In this document: piece after piece, positions 1 through 12,004 of the stretch | Position numbering within the stretch: position 1 is the first letter of the stretch | Layout of the letters: each line of letters opens with the position of its first letter | Assembly (NCBI GenBank): GCA_030549495.1 | Contig: JAUIRK010001046.1 | Span: forward strand, 272,501-336,500 | Direction: 5' to 3' | DNA length: 64,000 nucleotides | From: Nectonema munidae | Lineage: Eukaryota > Nematomorpha > Nectonematoida > Nectonematidae | The notes under the pieces: generated by a model | The model's database searches: none | What the model was told of the DNA's origin: nothing | The model's input: the letters and a program-made list of their open reading frames with translations, nothing else | Position numbers and translations under genes: made by a program

Positions 1-405
1 GAAAATATTGTCCAGATTTTAAGAATTTTGATATAGATCAGAGCATGGTGCCTTATTATGGGGGTAATGGATCTTCTTAAGGGATTAAACAAACAATGAG
101 GAAAAGCCAATAAGATTTGCTTATAAAGTCTTTTGTTTAAATGCGGATTAGTGTTTTCTAAGAAACTTTGGAATATACCAAGGTAAAAGTGTTATTCAAA
201 CTTTATACAACAAAGAGTTTGCATTCGATGACGGTATTGTTTTGTCTTTTGAATGAAAAATGCAAATATAAACACTTGTTTACTGATAATAACTACTTTA
301 CATCAGTAAAACTTAAAGAACTGAAAAAACGAGAAGTTTTATTTACAGGAGTGATAGAACAGATCGATTAAAAAATTATGTTGAAAGAGGAGGTCAAGGT
401 TGAGA
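1..405 (+). pseudogene. piggyBac transposase relic, central catalytic part
   Basis: The translated pieces carry a piggyBac first-aspartate block reading DQSMVPYYGG near 37-65, a Lys/Pro-rich KPIRFAYK-like stretch near 105-128, and a second-aspartate-like LFTDNNYF at about 276-300. The pieces lie in different frames, so this is a decayed transposase. It is cut by the window edge on the left. On the right it fades after about 390. I see no terminal repeats or TTAA target site for it. Confidence 0.7.
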
Positions 406-581
406 TGCTCCGCATGGGTTTTGCGCGACACACACCCACTGGGCGGACGCGGGCTCTACCAAGCAATTTTTTCCGGGTTTTATTATTATAGCGCGGAAAA
501 TTTGTTGGTTACTCGCACTGACTTTTATGCTAGTTGTATTGAGTGCCTGTTAGCCTGTATGGAAATAGCATACACACATCA
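406..581. other. GC-richer unassigned segment
   Basis: A short stretch of noticeably higher GC than its surroundings, with several CG dinucleotides near 410-500. I find no domain or RNA structure in it. It may be the stub of another mobile element that lies between the piggyBac relic and the hAT element. Confidence 0.3.
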
Positions 582-3440
582 CAGCGTGGAACCATTGTGG
601 AACCTTTTTAAATTTTGGAACCATTGTCGAACCTTTTTTAAAAATATAACTAAAAATTTTTTAAAATATTTTCTATTTTTACATATTACATTTTATGAAT
701 GTTTCATCAATGTCTTTTTCAATAAAAAATATTAATTTATAAAATAGATGAAAAATTTGGATTTTTTTTTTTTACTTATCCAGATTATTCCATTTATTTA
801 TCGCATCCACAAGACAAAATGTCCTTTAGTTAGATTTTAGAAGTTTTATGAAAATTATTTTCTAGTTTTTGAAAATATCACATATTTCAACTCGAAGCCT
901 ATAATAGTTAAAACCTTAAAAATTATGATTTTTGTCATGATACAAATTTTGAAATATAATAAGCATAATTTAAATTTCACTAAATTTGTATAATATAATT
1001 TTATATATTTTTTTAGACAACATAATGTGTTAATTTTAATCTATTAATTTGTAAATTGTAGGTATATTGAGGCGTAAAAAATATATTACAATATTATTTT
1101 TTCGTTATATTAATTTTTTTTGCAAATATAGACTAATGTCTATTATGCAAATGGTTGTAGGCATTCAGCTCTGTACACTTTGATTCAGGTTAAAATCCTG
1201 ATATATTCAATTTTATGCAATAGTTTTTATTTGTGTGTTTGCTTGCAAGATGTTCATGATAAATGTAAAATTTATGTCGATGATATAATTTAAATTATTG
1301 TTTTAATTCTTAATCTATTTGATAAAAAGTTTATTAATATGTTTTCATCTTTTTTAGATAAACTTAATACTTATTAATATTTACAAATGGAACGAAATAT
1401 CAAGTTTAATAATATTTGGCTTATAAAAGAAGACATATCTAGTAAAGCAACTAGTCTATGGTGTGTACAAAAAATGATGAGGAAGCATTCTGTGAAATTT
1501 GTAAATGCTCCATAAATACAAAGAAAAAAGGAATTAAATGACTAGTGAAACGCTAATACAGAAAAACACAAGAAAAAGATTATGGAACGTTACAATGCTT
1601 TTCAATATACCTTTGAAATTGTTTCCAAATCAAATGAAAATACATCTACCTCCGTGATATCAGCTATAACAAGTAATCAATCCAAATTGAAATTGTTCTA
1701 CAAACGAGATGAAGCAACAAAAGCTGAACTTCCAATTATTTATTACGTTCAAATAATGATATAGCTGAAACATTCCAATACTTGGTCCAACAAAACGGAA
1801 GCGCTGGGTTCAAGAAAATGATTTTGGATGATGTGAAAGATCATCCATCTTTCTTATGATGAGACAACCAATTCAGAAGATAAAGAGCTTGAAATTATGT
1901 TGATATTTTGGTCAAATATTCTCATTGTTCTGGATACAAACCATTTGAGATTGGAAAATTTCATTTCACTTTTCAGTGATGGTCAAATTGTCAATAAAAA
2001 AGTATTCATGTTGGTCAATGAAGCAGTCAAAACTTGCAGGGGGAAAGCTCTTCTCAATGTTGTTCATAATGCTTTTTCCAAAGGTCTCAAAGTTTTCAAT
2101 GAAAATTTTTCCTTGTTTCCAACCAACATTTACAGATTTTTCAAAGGATGGCCCGCTCGTTATGAAGACTTCATATGATCCAACAGGAATTGCATTTCCC
2201 TGTTTCTAAAATGAAGAAGCATACTGATAATCGATGGATTACTTTAGGCGCCTCTGTTGAAAAATTATTGGAGCAATGGGATGTTCTAAAAAAAATATTT
2301 TTTGATTTTTATACCAAATATTTGTAAATCAAACTTTTATTACAAATTTATTGTTTATATGCTAAAAAGTCCCACTTTAAAAGCCGAACTTGTTTTCACA
2401 AGGTCAGCTGTACAAGTATTCGAAAAATTCAGCATAAAGTTTCAAAAATCTGAACCATTGATTCACCTCTTCTATGATGAAATATTGAATCTAGCATAGA
2501 AGACAACTAATCAGTTCTCTGAACGACATTGAGAAACTTGCTAATGTAAATGTATTGCCTCACAAAATTAAGGCAAATGTTTTGATAGATGAATGGAAGC
2601 TTCTACAGGCAGAAACTGTTCCTGAAAAATATATTGAAGATAGGATTGATCATTACTGGCGCTATCTCTTTTCAATAAAGGCTTCTGATGGATTGCTGAA
2701 ATATTCTGTTAAAGCTGCTCTATGTGTTTGGCACGGAAATGCAGATATTGAAAAAAAAAATTTTAATCTCAAAGAGAATTTTGACTGATGACAAATGTAA
2801 GTTATCCTTGAAGTCTCTAAATGCACGTATGATTGTGAGAAGTGGATTGCAATATTTCTAAAACAAACCATACGCAGTGCCATTAACATCACAACTTACT
2901 GATTTGGGAAAGGCAGCATATCGAAAGTATAAAGAAGGATTAGAAATGGAAAAAAAGAAAGACGAAAATTAGAAAAATGAAAAACAGCAATTAAAGGAAA
3001 TTCATGAAAGTCTAAAGTCAAAATTGAGGAAATTGAAAAACATTTTGAAGAAAAAAGTTGCGAGTTTGAAAGTATTCAGAAAGCCACAAACCAGCTACTT
3101 GATAGCGCCTCAAAGAGACTTGAAGATGCCATCAATTCCAAAAATTTAACCTCGATTCATTTGGCACATAGTTTTCTGAAAGCAGCTCAGACCAAAAGAA
3201 ATAAGGAAATCGAAAAAACAAACGAATTGAGTCTTCTAAATTCAAAAGTCAATAAGCGAAAGTCTGGACTCATCGATCAATTTTTGAAAAAAAAATGAAA
3301 TAGTTTTCATTTTGTCTTTTTATTTATTATTTTTAATAAAATAGTGTTTTGATGTTTTTTTGTATTTAAGCTTTTTACTTGGAACCTTTTATTTTTTTGG
3401 AACATTCGGAACCTTTTTCAACAGCAAAATGCGCTGGGAT
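582..3440 (+). mobile_element. Degenerate hAT-superfamily DNA transposon
   Basis: The element runs from a CAGCG start at 582 to a CGCTG end near 3430. Repeats of GGAACC lie just inside both ends (near 587, 598, 620 and near 3380, 3408). The interior holds a broken hAT transposase. I could not find a matching 8-bp target duplication, so the exact ends are uncertain. Confidence 0.6.
1387..3298 (+). pseudogene. hAT transposase, broken
   Basis: Pieces in different frames read as one hAT transposase. From an ATG at 1387 comes an N-terminal zinc-finger-like part (CEICKCS-like near 1490). A catalytic-core block SYDETTNSEDKELEI with the acidic hAT motif lies near 1850-1895. The region around 1897-2178 continues the core, and a Trp-rich RWITLG block follows near 2232. 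The C-terminal dimerisation part with WHGNADIEK lies near 2730, then LTSQLTDLGKAAYRKYKEG near 2887-2940. A Lys/Glu-rich coiled-coil-like tail ends at the stop near 3297. Several frameshifts and stops interrupt it, so it is not functional. Confidence 0.7.
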
Positions 3441-4034
3441 GTCTGCTTATACTTTGGTTATGTGTTACATATATTGGAAATTTGGAAAATAGTGTATGAA
3501 GTGGAGTCGTAATTGAATTAAGAGATTTCGAAAATGGAAAATCATAGCCAAGTTAAAGAAAAAGATACCGAAGTTATGTTCTCTTTGAAAACCAATTGGT
3601 TAAAAACACTAAGTGAAAAATTTATTGAAAATCTGTTGCATTTTAACAAAAATCTTTGCGTGTACTTTGCGCATCAGATCAGCAACTTGTTTTAGATCGT
3701 GTTTCTGAGCAACTCTGCAACTTTTCTTCACGAAAGACGTCTACAACAGTTGAAATTTCGTGCAAAATAAAACTTCCTTCTACAAAAAAAACTATGTTCC
3801 ACATCTGTTTTAAAAATTCATATAAATGATCATCACATTAATTATGAGTGTGTCGTTTGACCAACGGCCTAATTTTTCTTTGCATCTAATTATTATTTTT
3901 GTTTTTTGAAAAATCAAAGAATCATCAGTAAGCAACATATTTAATTGTAAAAAAAATTAAAAATTAAATTTCATAATATACTGGCTTCTTGAGATGTTGG
4001 GTTTACGCAACAGTGTTAAAATCCAAGTTAAATG
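3441..4034. other. Non-coding, nothing recognised
   Basis: AT-rich sequence with no open frame of note, no RNA gene and no repeat that I could match elsewhere in the window. Confidence 0.4.
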
Positions 4035-4325
4035 CAGAGCCCGTGCTACCTATTAAATTTTGGGGCACAAGCCCCCCAACTATTTCTCAAGCTCCCCTCC
4101 CCCAGCTAATTTTCAAGCTCCCCTAAAAAATTTTCATTGCCCTAAAAAAATATGACAAACATCTAGTATTCATGATAATTTCTTTCATGGAAATGTAATC
4201 TGTATAGATATGGCTTGAAAAATACATCACGTTTTCTTTTCGCCTTGAAGCAGATTAATCTTATAGTTCAAAAATTAGCGCCCCAATGAAGCCCCCCTAA
4301 AATTTTTGCTTAGCACGGAGATTTG
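4035..4325. mobile_element. hAT-type MITE with 8-bp target duplication GTTAAATG
   Basis: A 291-bp non-coding element. It starts CAGAGCCCGTGCTA and ends TAGCACGGAGATTTG, so CCGTGCTA forms the core of imperfect inverted ends. It is flanked on both sides by GTTAAATG (4027-4034 and 4326-4333), the 8-bp duplication expected for hAT. The interior has short C-rich blocks (4070-4130, 4290-4300). A second, 3'-shortened copy lies at about 51333-51570. Confidence 0.75.
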
Positions 4326-4853
4326 GTTAAATGACTTTTCTTGTTGAAAATTCTTCAATTATAATTTTACTTCTGTTATAATCCAATATAACTCCTGGCT
4401 TTTTATCATCATCACTTAGATTAATTTTGAACTCGCAGTGTGAAAATGCAAGTAAGAACATTTTTACCTTTTTTAGTAACTTTACCTACCTTTACTTTTA
4501 GGTTTATAAATTGACTAAAAATAGGGGGAAAAATCTTTATTCACAATTTTTTTTAGTTATAAAATAACTAAAAATATTTTGACACATAAATTTTCAATCT
4601 TTTGTCTGTAATTTTTATAATTTTGAAAATGTTATTTCCATTTTTGATATCGAAACTTACTAATTTTGTAATTTGAGATAAAAACTAGAGAATTTTGAGG
4701 GTTTTTTTTCTCTTTCACCTCTGACAGTATCGATTTAATAAAGAATAAAATATTTCTATAAATAACAATTTTTTAAGATATGAAAAATTGAGTAAATTTT
4801 CCAGAATTAATATGTTCTTTGAAAGTGAACAATCTTTGACTTATCAAGTGTTC

Positions 4854-5293
4854 CAGGGTCGGCCTTAGTGAATGCGGGGCCCAATGCAAAAAATTTTTGC
4901 GGGGCCTAGCATGAGCGAAAAGCAATTAAAAAATACATAAAATTTATTTGATCTTTTTAACTAAAAAATCAAATTAGCTTTATTTTGCGAACTTTGCAAA
5001 TTTAATTTTTAAAAATATTATAATTAACCCATTAAGTACCATAGAAATCAGATGATATTTAAAAAAACGCAGACGATTTATATTCAAAGTCATTGAAAAA
5101 AGCAGACGAAGATGAAATTACCTATGTTCCCAAATGGGAACATTGGGACTTAATGGGTTAAATAAGTTGTTATTTATTAAAGTAAAAACATATATGCTTT
5201 TATAAAAGTTATCAAAACATAATATTGCGGGGCCTAAAAAGAGCGCGGGCCCAATGCGGCCGCATCGGTCGCAGTGTCTTAAGGCCTGCCCTG
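4854..5293. mobile_element. hAT-type MITE (440 bp) with perfect 8-bp target duplication
   Basis: The ends are CAGGGTCGGCCTTAG and CTTAAGGCCTGCCCTG, which are inverted with a few mismatches. AAGTGTTC flanks it at 4846-4853 and 5294-5301. GCGGGGCC/GGGCCCAATGC blocks lie just inside both ends. It has no coding capacity. A second, smaller MITE sits inside it (5028-5157). Confidence 0.85.
5028..5157. mobile_element. piggyBac-type MITE nested in the hAT MITE
   Basis: A 130-bp element with inverted ends CCCATTAAGT and ACTTAATGGG, flanked by TTAA on both sides (5024-5027 and 5158-5161), the diagnostic piggyBac target site. Near its right end lies the palindrome ATGTTCCCAAATGGGAACAT, which resembles the palindromes around the piggyBac copy at 52.1-54.4 kb. 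That likeness hints at which transposase moved it. Confidence 0.85.
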
Positions 5294-5301
5294 AAGTGTT
5301 C

Positions 5302-6936
5302 GTTACAAGACATTAACAATATTTTGAAAAAATCATTCGAACGGTTTCAATTAATTATTTGGCGCTAAAAGGGTAATAAATTAGAAGATAACACGCTTCA
5401 AAGCGTGTTTGATACCACATATATTATCTGGGTTATCTAGAGCATTTAAATATACTAAATTTAGCCGAAACATTTTACCAATTCGACAATTTTTTGAGCT
5501 TGTCGATTTTTTTGAGAGTGATTTTACAGAATAGTTTTCAAGCGTGTGCTCTATACAAATATGCAGGGTAATTTTGTTTTTTATTCTATTCTTAACTTCT
5601 ATACACAAATTATGTGATGAATAACTTATCTACTGGAAGGTACATTGCCAAATGTGCTATGATATGATATGACTGATTACATATTAGCAGCGTAATTTTT
5701 GTTTTCTTATTATCAATTTATTTTCTTTTTGCAAAAAAATTTTAATCGATTTTAGTGTTTCACCATTAGAAGAATATTATTTTATTATTGGTTGCAGAGG
5801 ACTAGAAAAATCTCAAATTGTAAATTTTTTGTTCTGCGAAATGGTCCGTCTACTAAATGTCTATTAGCTAAATGTCAATTCGGTGAAATGTCGATCTTCT
5901 AAATGAGCGGGTAAGCCAAATTTATTCCATAGTTAAAATTAACCTTAAAAATATGTAAACACGGGGTTGAAAGACAAGTAAAAACGAATGTAGTTATAAT
6001 TTAAATATGTTCCAACCAGCAGATAGCACTACTCGTTCAAGTGTGGTATCTTAATTCGGTTGTCTAAGGTTCCAATGCTCATCTTGACCTCTCTATTATT
6101 TATCCAGTTATGGAATAGTATTCTCTGTTCGTTTCTATACAAAAAATTTTTTTTTGTATTACTGTTTATTTGTATACATATTATACATAGTACAACTTTA
6201 AAGCGACTTTAACTACTATTGATTATAAGTAAAATAAAAAAGTTTTAGAGTGTTTTCTTTTATTTCAGTTTTATGCGGACAGGCACACTTTTAAAATGTT
6301 TTCTTTGAAAATATTAAATTATAAAAAATAATCAACTAAATCTTTAAACTTCAAGCATTTTAAGAGAGAAGAAATATGATTTTATGACCTAATGAAAAAA
6401 ATTGACTTTTATTAACCTTAAAAAACTCCAAAAAATCTCTCAACTGATTTTTTGAACCTAAAAAACTAAAAAAAAATAAAGCTGCAAAATATATGAGTCA
6501 AAACTAAAATTTAAATTTGATACTTTTTTTAGTGCAAACAATAATGAATTTTATTAGCTTTTTTCATAATTGAATTTTTTTTTTGCCAAATATTTAAAGC
6601 AATAAAAAATAATCTACAAAATCACAATTCATTTTTATTTGAAAAAAATTTAGCATGTTATATTATTTTTTGAATATATAACAAATATTTAACACGAAAT
6701 CTGTCACTAATTCATCATTGGTATAAAATATTATTACAATCTAGATAAAAGATCGAAAAAAAGTACATATTGTTAAATATAAAAATTGGCTTGTAAATTT
6801 TATAGTTAAAAATTTTTTTCTTCAATTTATAATTTGGAATTTTTGAATTTATTTATAAAATTTACTAAAAAATTTTGAAAATTTTTTTAGTAATAACAAA
6901 AAAATTATGTTCCTAATGTAGGAATGTTGACTAGTT
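5302..6936. other. AT-rich intergenic stretch
   Basis: No gene seen. Two small structures stand out. One is a hairpin at 5390-5410 with arms AACACGCTT and AAGCGTGTT. The other is a short degenerate tandem stretch at about 5843-5905, where CTAAATGTC-like units recur every 15-17 bases. Both could be edges of lost mobile elements. Confidence 0.4.
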
Positions 6937-7230
6937 TTGACACTAAAAAATAAAAAAAAACTTTCTACTAAGCGTTATTCTTTCATTATATTGATTGATT
7001 TTGGTGAAATGATATCTGAAAAAATTTTTATTCACATTTTTGGAATCTGCAAAAAAAATATTGTAAACAGCAATGAAGAATTAGAGTTTATTATTCCTCC
7101 AATTTCTCGCAATAAATTTATGCATAGTGATGAAGAAGATGAAAATATTCTCGATGAAGTTGATGCTCACAATGAAATTGCTGGAAAACTTTTAATTGGA
7201 GCAAACTTCGAAAATCTGGATCGTAATTAA
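6937..7230 (+). pseudogene. piggyBac transposase N-terminal relic
   Basis: A 97-codon open frame whose second half is acidic (SDEEDENILDEVD), then a short GANFENL stretch, the composition of a piggyBac transposase N-terminus. It ends in a stop at about 7228 and no catalytic block follows in register. Next to it begins a separate, longer piggyBac copy at 7426. The assignment rests on composition and neighbourhood, so it is tentative. Confidence 0.4.
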
Positions 7231-7425
7231 ACAAAACTTGGAAAAAGTTCCAAAAGTGTTGTCTCATTTATATACGTTAAAGAAAAATTACTTACAATTC
7301 AGCATTCTTTTCTTCATCCATTTCTTTCCAGATATTTTAAATCTTTATGCTGTCACTGCTTACAAGTTGCATCAAAAAATTTAAAATCTCTCATCAATTT
7401 TAATGGAATCAAGAAAACTAAATTA

Positions 7426-9657
7426 CCCTCATACGACTTTGGGGTGATATTTCACCCATTTGGGCTCGTGACACATCAACGATGTGAGATACAAAGCTGT
7501 AACGCTAAATAGTCTCTTATTAGTTATATAACCAAAGGTTTTAGTTTCAGTTCTGAAATTTATAAAATCAAGGAAAAGTTACTATAAAAAAAGTTCGATT
7601 GTATACTATCGGGTGAATTTTCACCCATGAAATAAATTGAACACTATAAGTTTTGCATCCCTTCTCATATCATAGAAGTACAAATATAAAACGAAAACTT
7701 TATTAGAATATGCATAAACTATCACATCAGCACGTTAGCATTATATATATATATATTATATGAGAGATTAGGTATTGTGTAGGACGTTTTCATGAAAAAG
7801 TCATTCGTCAAAAATTTGACGAATGATATATGCATATGCTCATAAAAGAAAAAAATCGAATTTGATGAGATGTTTTGTACTAGTTCAAGCATATATAAGT
7901 TTGTTTCTCTATTTGTCTATTCTGTTTTTCGCTTATTTGAAAAGATGAATTCACTAGTTAGCGATGAAGAAAAGTTTGATAGTGCATCTGATTCAGAAGA
8001 TATTGTCGAAGATGTTCCGTAAACAAGTGAAGAAGTAACAAGTGATGATGAATTGGATATGCATGGATCTAAAGGTATTCTTTCTAAAGATTGGTGTTTT
8101 ATTGGTCTTTATTTACGCATGAAGTTCAAAGTAAATACCGTTCAGAAAATATTATAAAAGGTCGTGTAGGTATTACTAATTTTGCTTCTTCTCGTATGAA
8201 TTCTATTATGGATGCTTTTGATTTGTGTTTCAATGATTCCTTGAAAAATAAAGTAGTTCACTATACGAACATCGAAGGTAAAAGGGTGTATGGTGATGTT
8301 TGGAATGATATTAATAAGACAACACATTTTGGACTTCTTATTTAGCTGGTGTACTACGTTCGCATGGTGAATCTCTTGAAAGTTTATGGAATGAGGTTAT
8401 GGGTTCAGATCTACAATGTCAAAAAATTATTTTTCAAAAATAATAAGATTTATCAGATTTAATGACAAGAAAGATAGAAGTGAAAGAAGAGCTAAAGATA
8501 AACTGGCCCCCATCAAAAATTTATGGGATTCATGGCTTCATAACTTGCAAGATTTGTATGTGAAACAACAACTATTGATGCTTTCAGGAGTCGTTGTCCA
8601 ATGAAACAGTATATACCTTCGAAACCAGCTAAGTATGATATAAAAATTTGGATACTATGCGACAGTCAGACTAATTATGCATGGAATCTGCAAGTGTACA
8701 CTGGAAAAACCCTGATTCGCAACCGAAAAATATCAAGGGCAAAGAGTTGCTCTAGATTTGATAAAAGATATGAAAAGCAGAAATGTAGTATGTGATAACA
8801 TTTTCACCACGTATGTTGCAGTAAAGTTACTGAAACAAAAAGTGACGTCAGTAGGAACAGTTCGTTCCAACAAAAAATTTCTTCCAAACATTGATAAAAA
8901 AATTGCTCCGTTGTTCTAAAGTTTTTCCAGGTTCTTTTACTTTACAGAGCAAGTTACTTTGGTGCACTACATACAAAAAAGGTATAAAGTTGTCTCTGTT
9001 ATGAGCACTCTTCATTGGGATAATCTACCTCTTCAAATGAAAGAAATTTGCCAAAAATTATCTCATTCTACAACAAAAATAAATCAGGTGTTGATACTCT
9101 GTAGTGAGTCTAGATTAAATGATTGGAACTTACAGTGTAAAGAGAAAAACCAACAGATGGCCATTTGCTCTATTTTGCAACATCCTTGATATCTCATGTT
9201 TGACCGCCTTCATACTATGGACAGAAGTCAACGTTGAATGGAACAAGAACAAATTGTACATGAGACGTTTATTTTTGGAACAACTTGGATTTGATCTTTT
9301 TAACGCTGAAAAATTGAGAAAACAACACCCTCCAAGGACACCTTCATCTTTATCTTTGCTCCAATGTTTTGAAGCATCTAACGATGAAGTTTACGATTCA
9401 CCAGGTCCATCAAAGAGGAAAATATCAAAATGAGCTCGTTGTCAACTTTGCACAAGGAAAGACAGGAAAACTTACTCCAGATGTGGAAAATGTGAAATTG
9501 GTCAACATAAAACTCCTGGATTTTTTGCGAGTAATGTTATAAATCATTGTGTTAATAAATTTTAAAGAAGTTAAAAATCTTTTATTGTTAAATAAGCTAT
9601 GGGTGAAATTTCACCCAAAAGTGATTAGTTTAAATTTTTTTGAAGGTAGTATGAGGG
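7426..9657 (+). mobile_element. piggyBac element with both ends, decayed
   Basis: About 2.2 kb bounded by CCCTCATAC at 7426 and its inverse GTATGAGGG ending at 9657, each directly next to TTA of the flank. Inside the ends lie palindromes of the GGGTGAAATTTCACCC type, at about 7441-7457 and 9601-9616, with a further copy at about 7612-7628. A perfect palindrome, TCATTCGTCAAA joined to TTTGACGAATGA, sits at about 7802-7827. The internal gene is a broken PGBD4-like transposase. Confidence 0.75.
7945..9565 (+). pseudogene. PGBD4-like piggyBac transposase, broken
   Basis: The reading starts at the ATG at 7945 with an acidic N-terminus (SDEEKFDS, SDSEDIVED). Recognisable blocks follow: GITNFASSRMNSIMDAFDL (about 8170-8230), the SKNYFSKIIRFIRFND block (8419-8465), a DKLAPIKNLWDSW block (8491-8540), YIPSKPAKYDIKIW (8607-8650), and the stretch before the second Asp at about 8790. 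A C-terminal Cys-rich part has paired Cys from about 9438 to 9550. Several frame changes and stops divide it, so no intact protein is made. The blocks match the piggyBac DDD transposase family in order and spacing. Confidence 0.75.
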
Positions 9658-10580
9658 TTATAAGTAATCGGTGCTTGAAATTTGTCTGAGACAATGCTTA
9701 GCGAATCAAACGAGCTACTCTCCTCTTGAATGTTCTCACATCTGCAGCCTTGAAAATTTGTGATAACTTTTGTTTTGATACTTTTAATAGCTTCGCTTAT
9801 CCATTTAACAACATGAATCAATTTGAGGAGCGAAACAATTTGAGATATATTAGTTACATCACTCATTTGAAAAATCAATTTTTTGATAACCATTTTTCTG
9901 TAATGTATTGTATTTTCAAGTTTTGAATAGTTCCCTGATCAAGTGATAAAAAGAAGTATTTTTATTTTTCATTTTCTTATCAAATTATAAAAGTGACTTT
10001 TGAGGGATGTGACTCGTCAACCATGATTTTTTGTTACCAAACTCACCCAACATGTTTCAAGCTAAAAGAATTTTCTTTAGATTTCCCCCGATGATTGCAC
10101 ACTGTACAGTCAGAATCAGTAAGAGAAAAGGTTCGATCTGGCAAGACACGATAAAAAAGCTTTGTTTCATCCATATTCCATAATATCCTTTACTTCATAC
10201 CCATCACATAAGTCTACTTTTCTTCCAATCATTCATGCTTTTTCCCCACAATTTCTTTGAATTCAATATTATGAGGCGTTCTAAGTTGCATCAATCAAAC
10301 ATTTGAACTTTTAAATTTACTGTGTTCAAGTTTTATTTCAATTTATTTAGTTTATTCTTGCAAAATGGATCCCGAAATTGAGATATTATATTGCGTCTCT
10401 AAGTACTAGCACCACTCAAAAGTTAGCTTCTCAACTTTTTTCTCTTCAGAATAAATTCAACTTGAGCAGCTACCTATTTTGAATAGTTCTGCTAATTGAT
10501 GATGAATTTTACGAGAACTATTTCTAATAATCTCCATTTTCTTTTCAAGTGACCAGTGAACACGCGATTGTTTGCAAAAA
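9640..10580 (-). pseudogene. Tigger/pogo-like transposase relic
   Basis: Read on the minus strand, 10130-10190 gives DETKLFYRVLPDRTFS, which is the DDE-domain motif of Tigger (pogo/Tc1 superfamily) transposases. About 10490-10560 gives EIIRNSSRKIHHQLAELFKI, matching the N-terminal helix-turn-helix. About 9740-9850 gives VKWISEAIKSIKTKVITNF, matching the C-terminal part. The pieces are in several frames. No inverted ends were found. It abuts the piggyBac element at 9657. Confidence 0.65.
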
Positions 10581-10599
10581 AATTTATTAACGAAAAATT

Positions 10600-11440
10600 A
10601 AAATATTCAAATAATTTTATGTTAAACTTTCCGATATTTGATATTTGTGAAATTTAGCCAAATCTAAAATGCGCTGACAAAAAACCTTTATTACATGAAG
10701 TTATCTTAGCAAACAGTGTGAAACTTAATACACTTAGAAGAACTAAAAATATACATTTTTCTATATTGTTTATGCAGGTGTTCATAAATGTTTATTTGCA
10801 GCATAAATAATAATTTTCAACATCAAATGAAATCATAGAGAAAATAAAACAATAATTCTCATAAGTCGACAATAAAACATCAAATAAAAAGAGAAGAATT
10901 ATTAAAAATAGAGTTAAAACAAGAGATCGAATTTTATTCCAAATTTAAAAATATTAAGCCTACTCAAAATGAAATTAAAGTAGTAGTATGAGAGACGGCC
11001 GTAATTGAGAAATAAAAATTCCATACAATAGAGTGTATTTTTTCAGACTGTATGAAACCGACCGTATCAAAGAGGAATGACCGTTTAGAGATGTTCCATT
11101 ATCCTATTATATTCCACGCTCATATATATACACATATGTTCAAGTGTATTTATGCGTTTGATCTTTATCGAAGTCGACTTACTTTGAAAATTATGAATCC
11201 TACATTAAATGAATGGGCTGTTTTTGTAATATGCAATATACTAAAGAAAACAAAGAAGTGAAATTTTTGTTTTTTTGTTCGATTATATCAATTTATGACA
11301 CAAAAATCAACACATATGTGCCTTGCATATGGATAGATGTGTGGTTTATCTAAGTTTCATTTCAAATTTGAAATAAACTACTTGGATCAAATGATTTTTT
11401 TACAATTGCTCCAAAAATTAACCATTCACGTAAAGAGAAG
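10600..11440. other. Non-coding AT-rich stretch before gene A
   Basis: No credible gene. The short open frame at 11052-11261 has no recognisable features. Confidence 0.4.
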
Positions 11441-11787
11441 GAAAATTTTTCGCATGTCATCGTCATATATACGTTTTTGCCATCTCCCGTTTCTGTGATT
11501 TTTGCCTCCGTGTTTACTTAAGGTTGCCAGAGCATGCGTAACTTGGTTTTTAAACTCCCGACCATGACTGCCAAGTTCCTCTGAATAAATAGGCGTTGAC
11601 GTGTAATTTGGGGAAAATTGGAAGCAAGTTCGTGATAAACTTACTTGAAGGCTACGCCATCTTTTCATCTAAAGAGTGTAGAGTATTCAAAAAGGCAACG
11701 CACAGAGTCAAACTATTTTCAAATATTTTGCAAATATTATTGCAACTTATCAGATTCTTCTTTTGCTAATTTCTCCTTAAATGTGGG

Positions 11788-11940
11788 ATAACCTTGAAAT
11801 TTAGGAGTAGCATCATACGCAACAGATCCTTGAAAGCGTTGAGCCAAGATAAATATTTTTAAATGTTTCGACTTAACTTTGTTTGAGGAAGAAAATGTAT
11901 AAAAAGAAGACAAAATTTGGTCTCATGCACATTTATTAAA
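11788..11940 (+). promoter_or_regulatory. Core promoter and 5' leader of gene A
   Basis: TATAAAAAG at 11898-11906 lies 27 bases before an initiator-like TCATGC (A at 11925), and the start codon follows at 11941, giving a very short leader. A GATA-type site AGATAA is at 11847-11852. The block from 11788 is almost identical to 19750-19904 upstream of gene B, while the sequence around it has diverged, which argues for functional conservation. The transcription start is inferred, not shown. Confidence 0.75.
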
Positions 11941-12004
11941 ATGGTAAATAAACTTCTTCTAATCCAAGTCGCTTTTTTTCTAACTTTCTTCTCTTTTGTG
12001 AAAA
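11941..12004 (+). CDS. Gene A exon 1: signal peptide
   Basis: This 64-base exon encodes MVNKLLLIQVAFFLTFFSFVK plus the first base of a Ser codon. It has a basic start, a long hydrophobic core and a polar end, so it is a clear secretory signal. It ends in phase 1 at a GTAAGG donor (12005). Joined to the exon at 13942 it gives S-V-C, so cleavage would fall just before the first domain Cys. The ATG at 11941 is chosen because the frame upstream contains only a TTG, and because the paralogous exon at 19905 starts at the same point. The peptide is 19 of 21 identical to that of gene B. Confidence 0.85.

Noticed and set aside
11917-11940. Upstream TTG start adding eight residues to the gene A signal peptide
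   Set aside because: Not an ATG, it overlaps the inferred initiator, and the ATG at 11941 gives the same signal peptide start as gene B.
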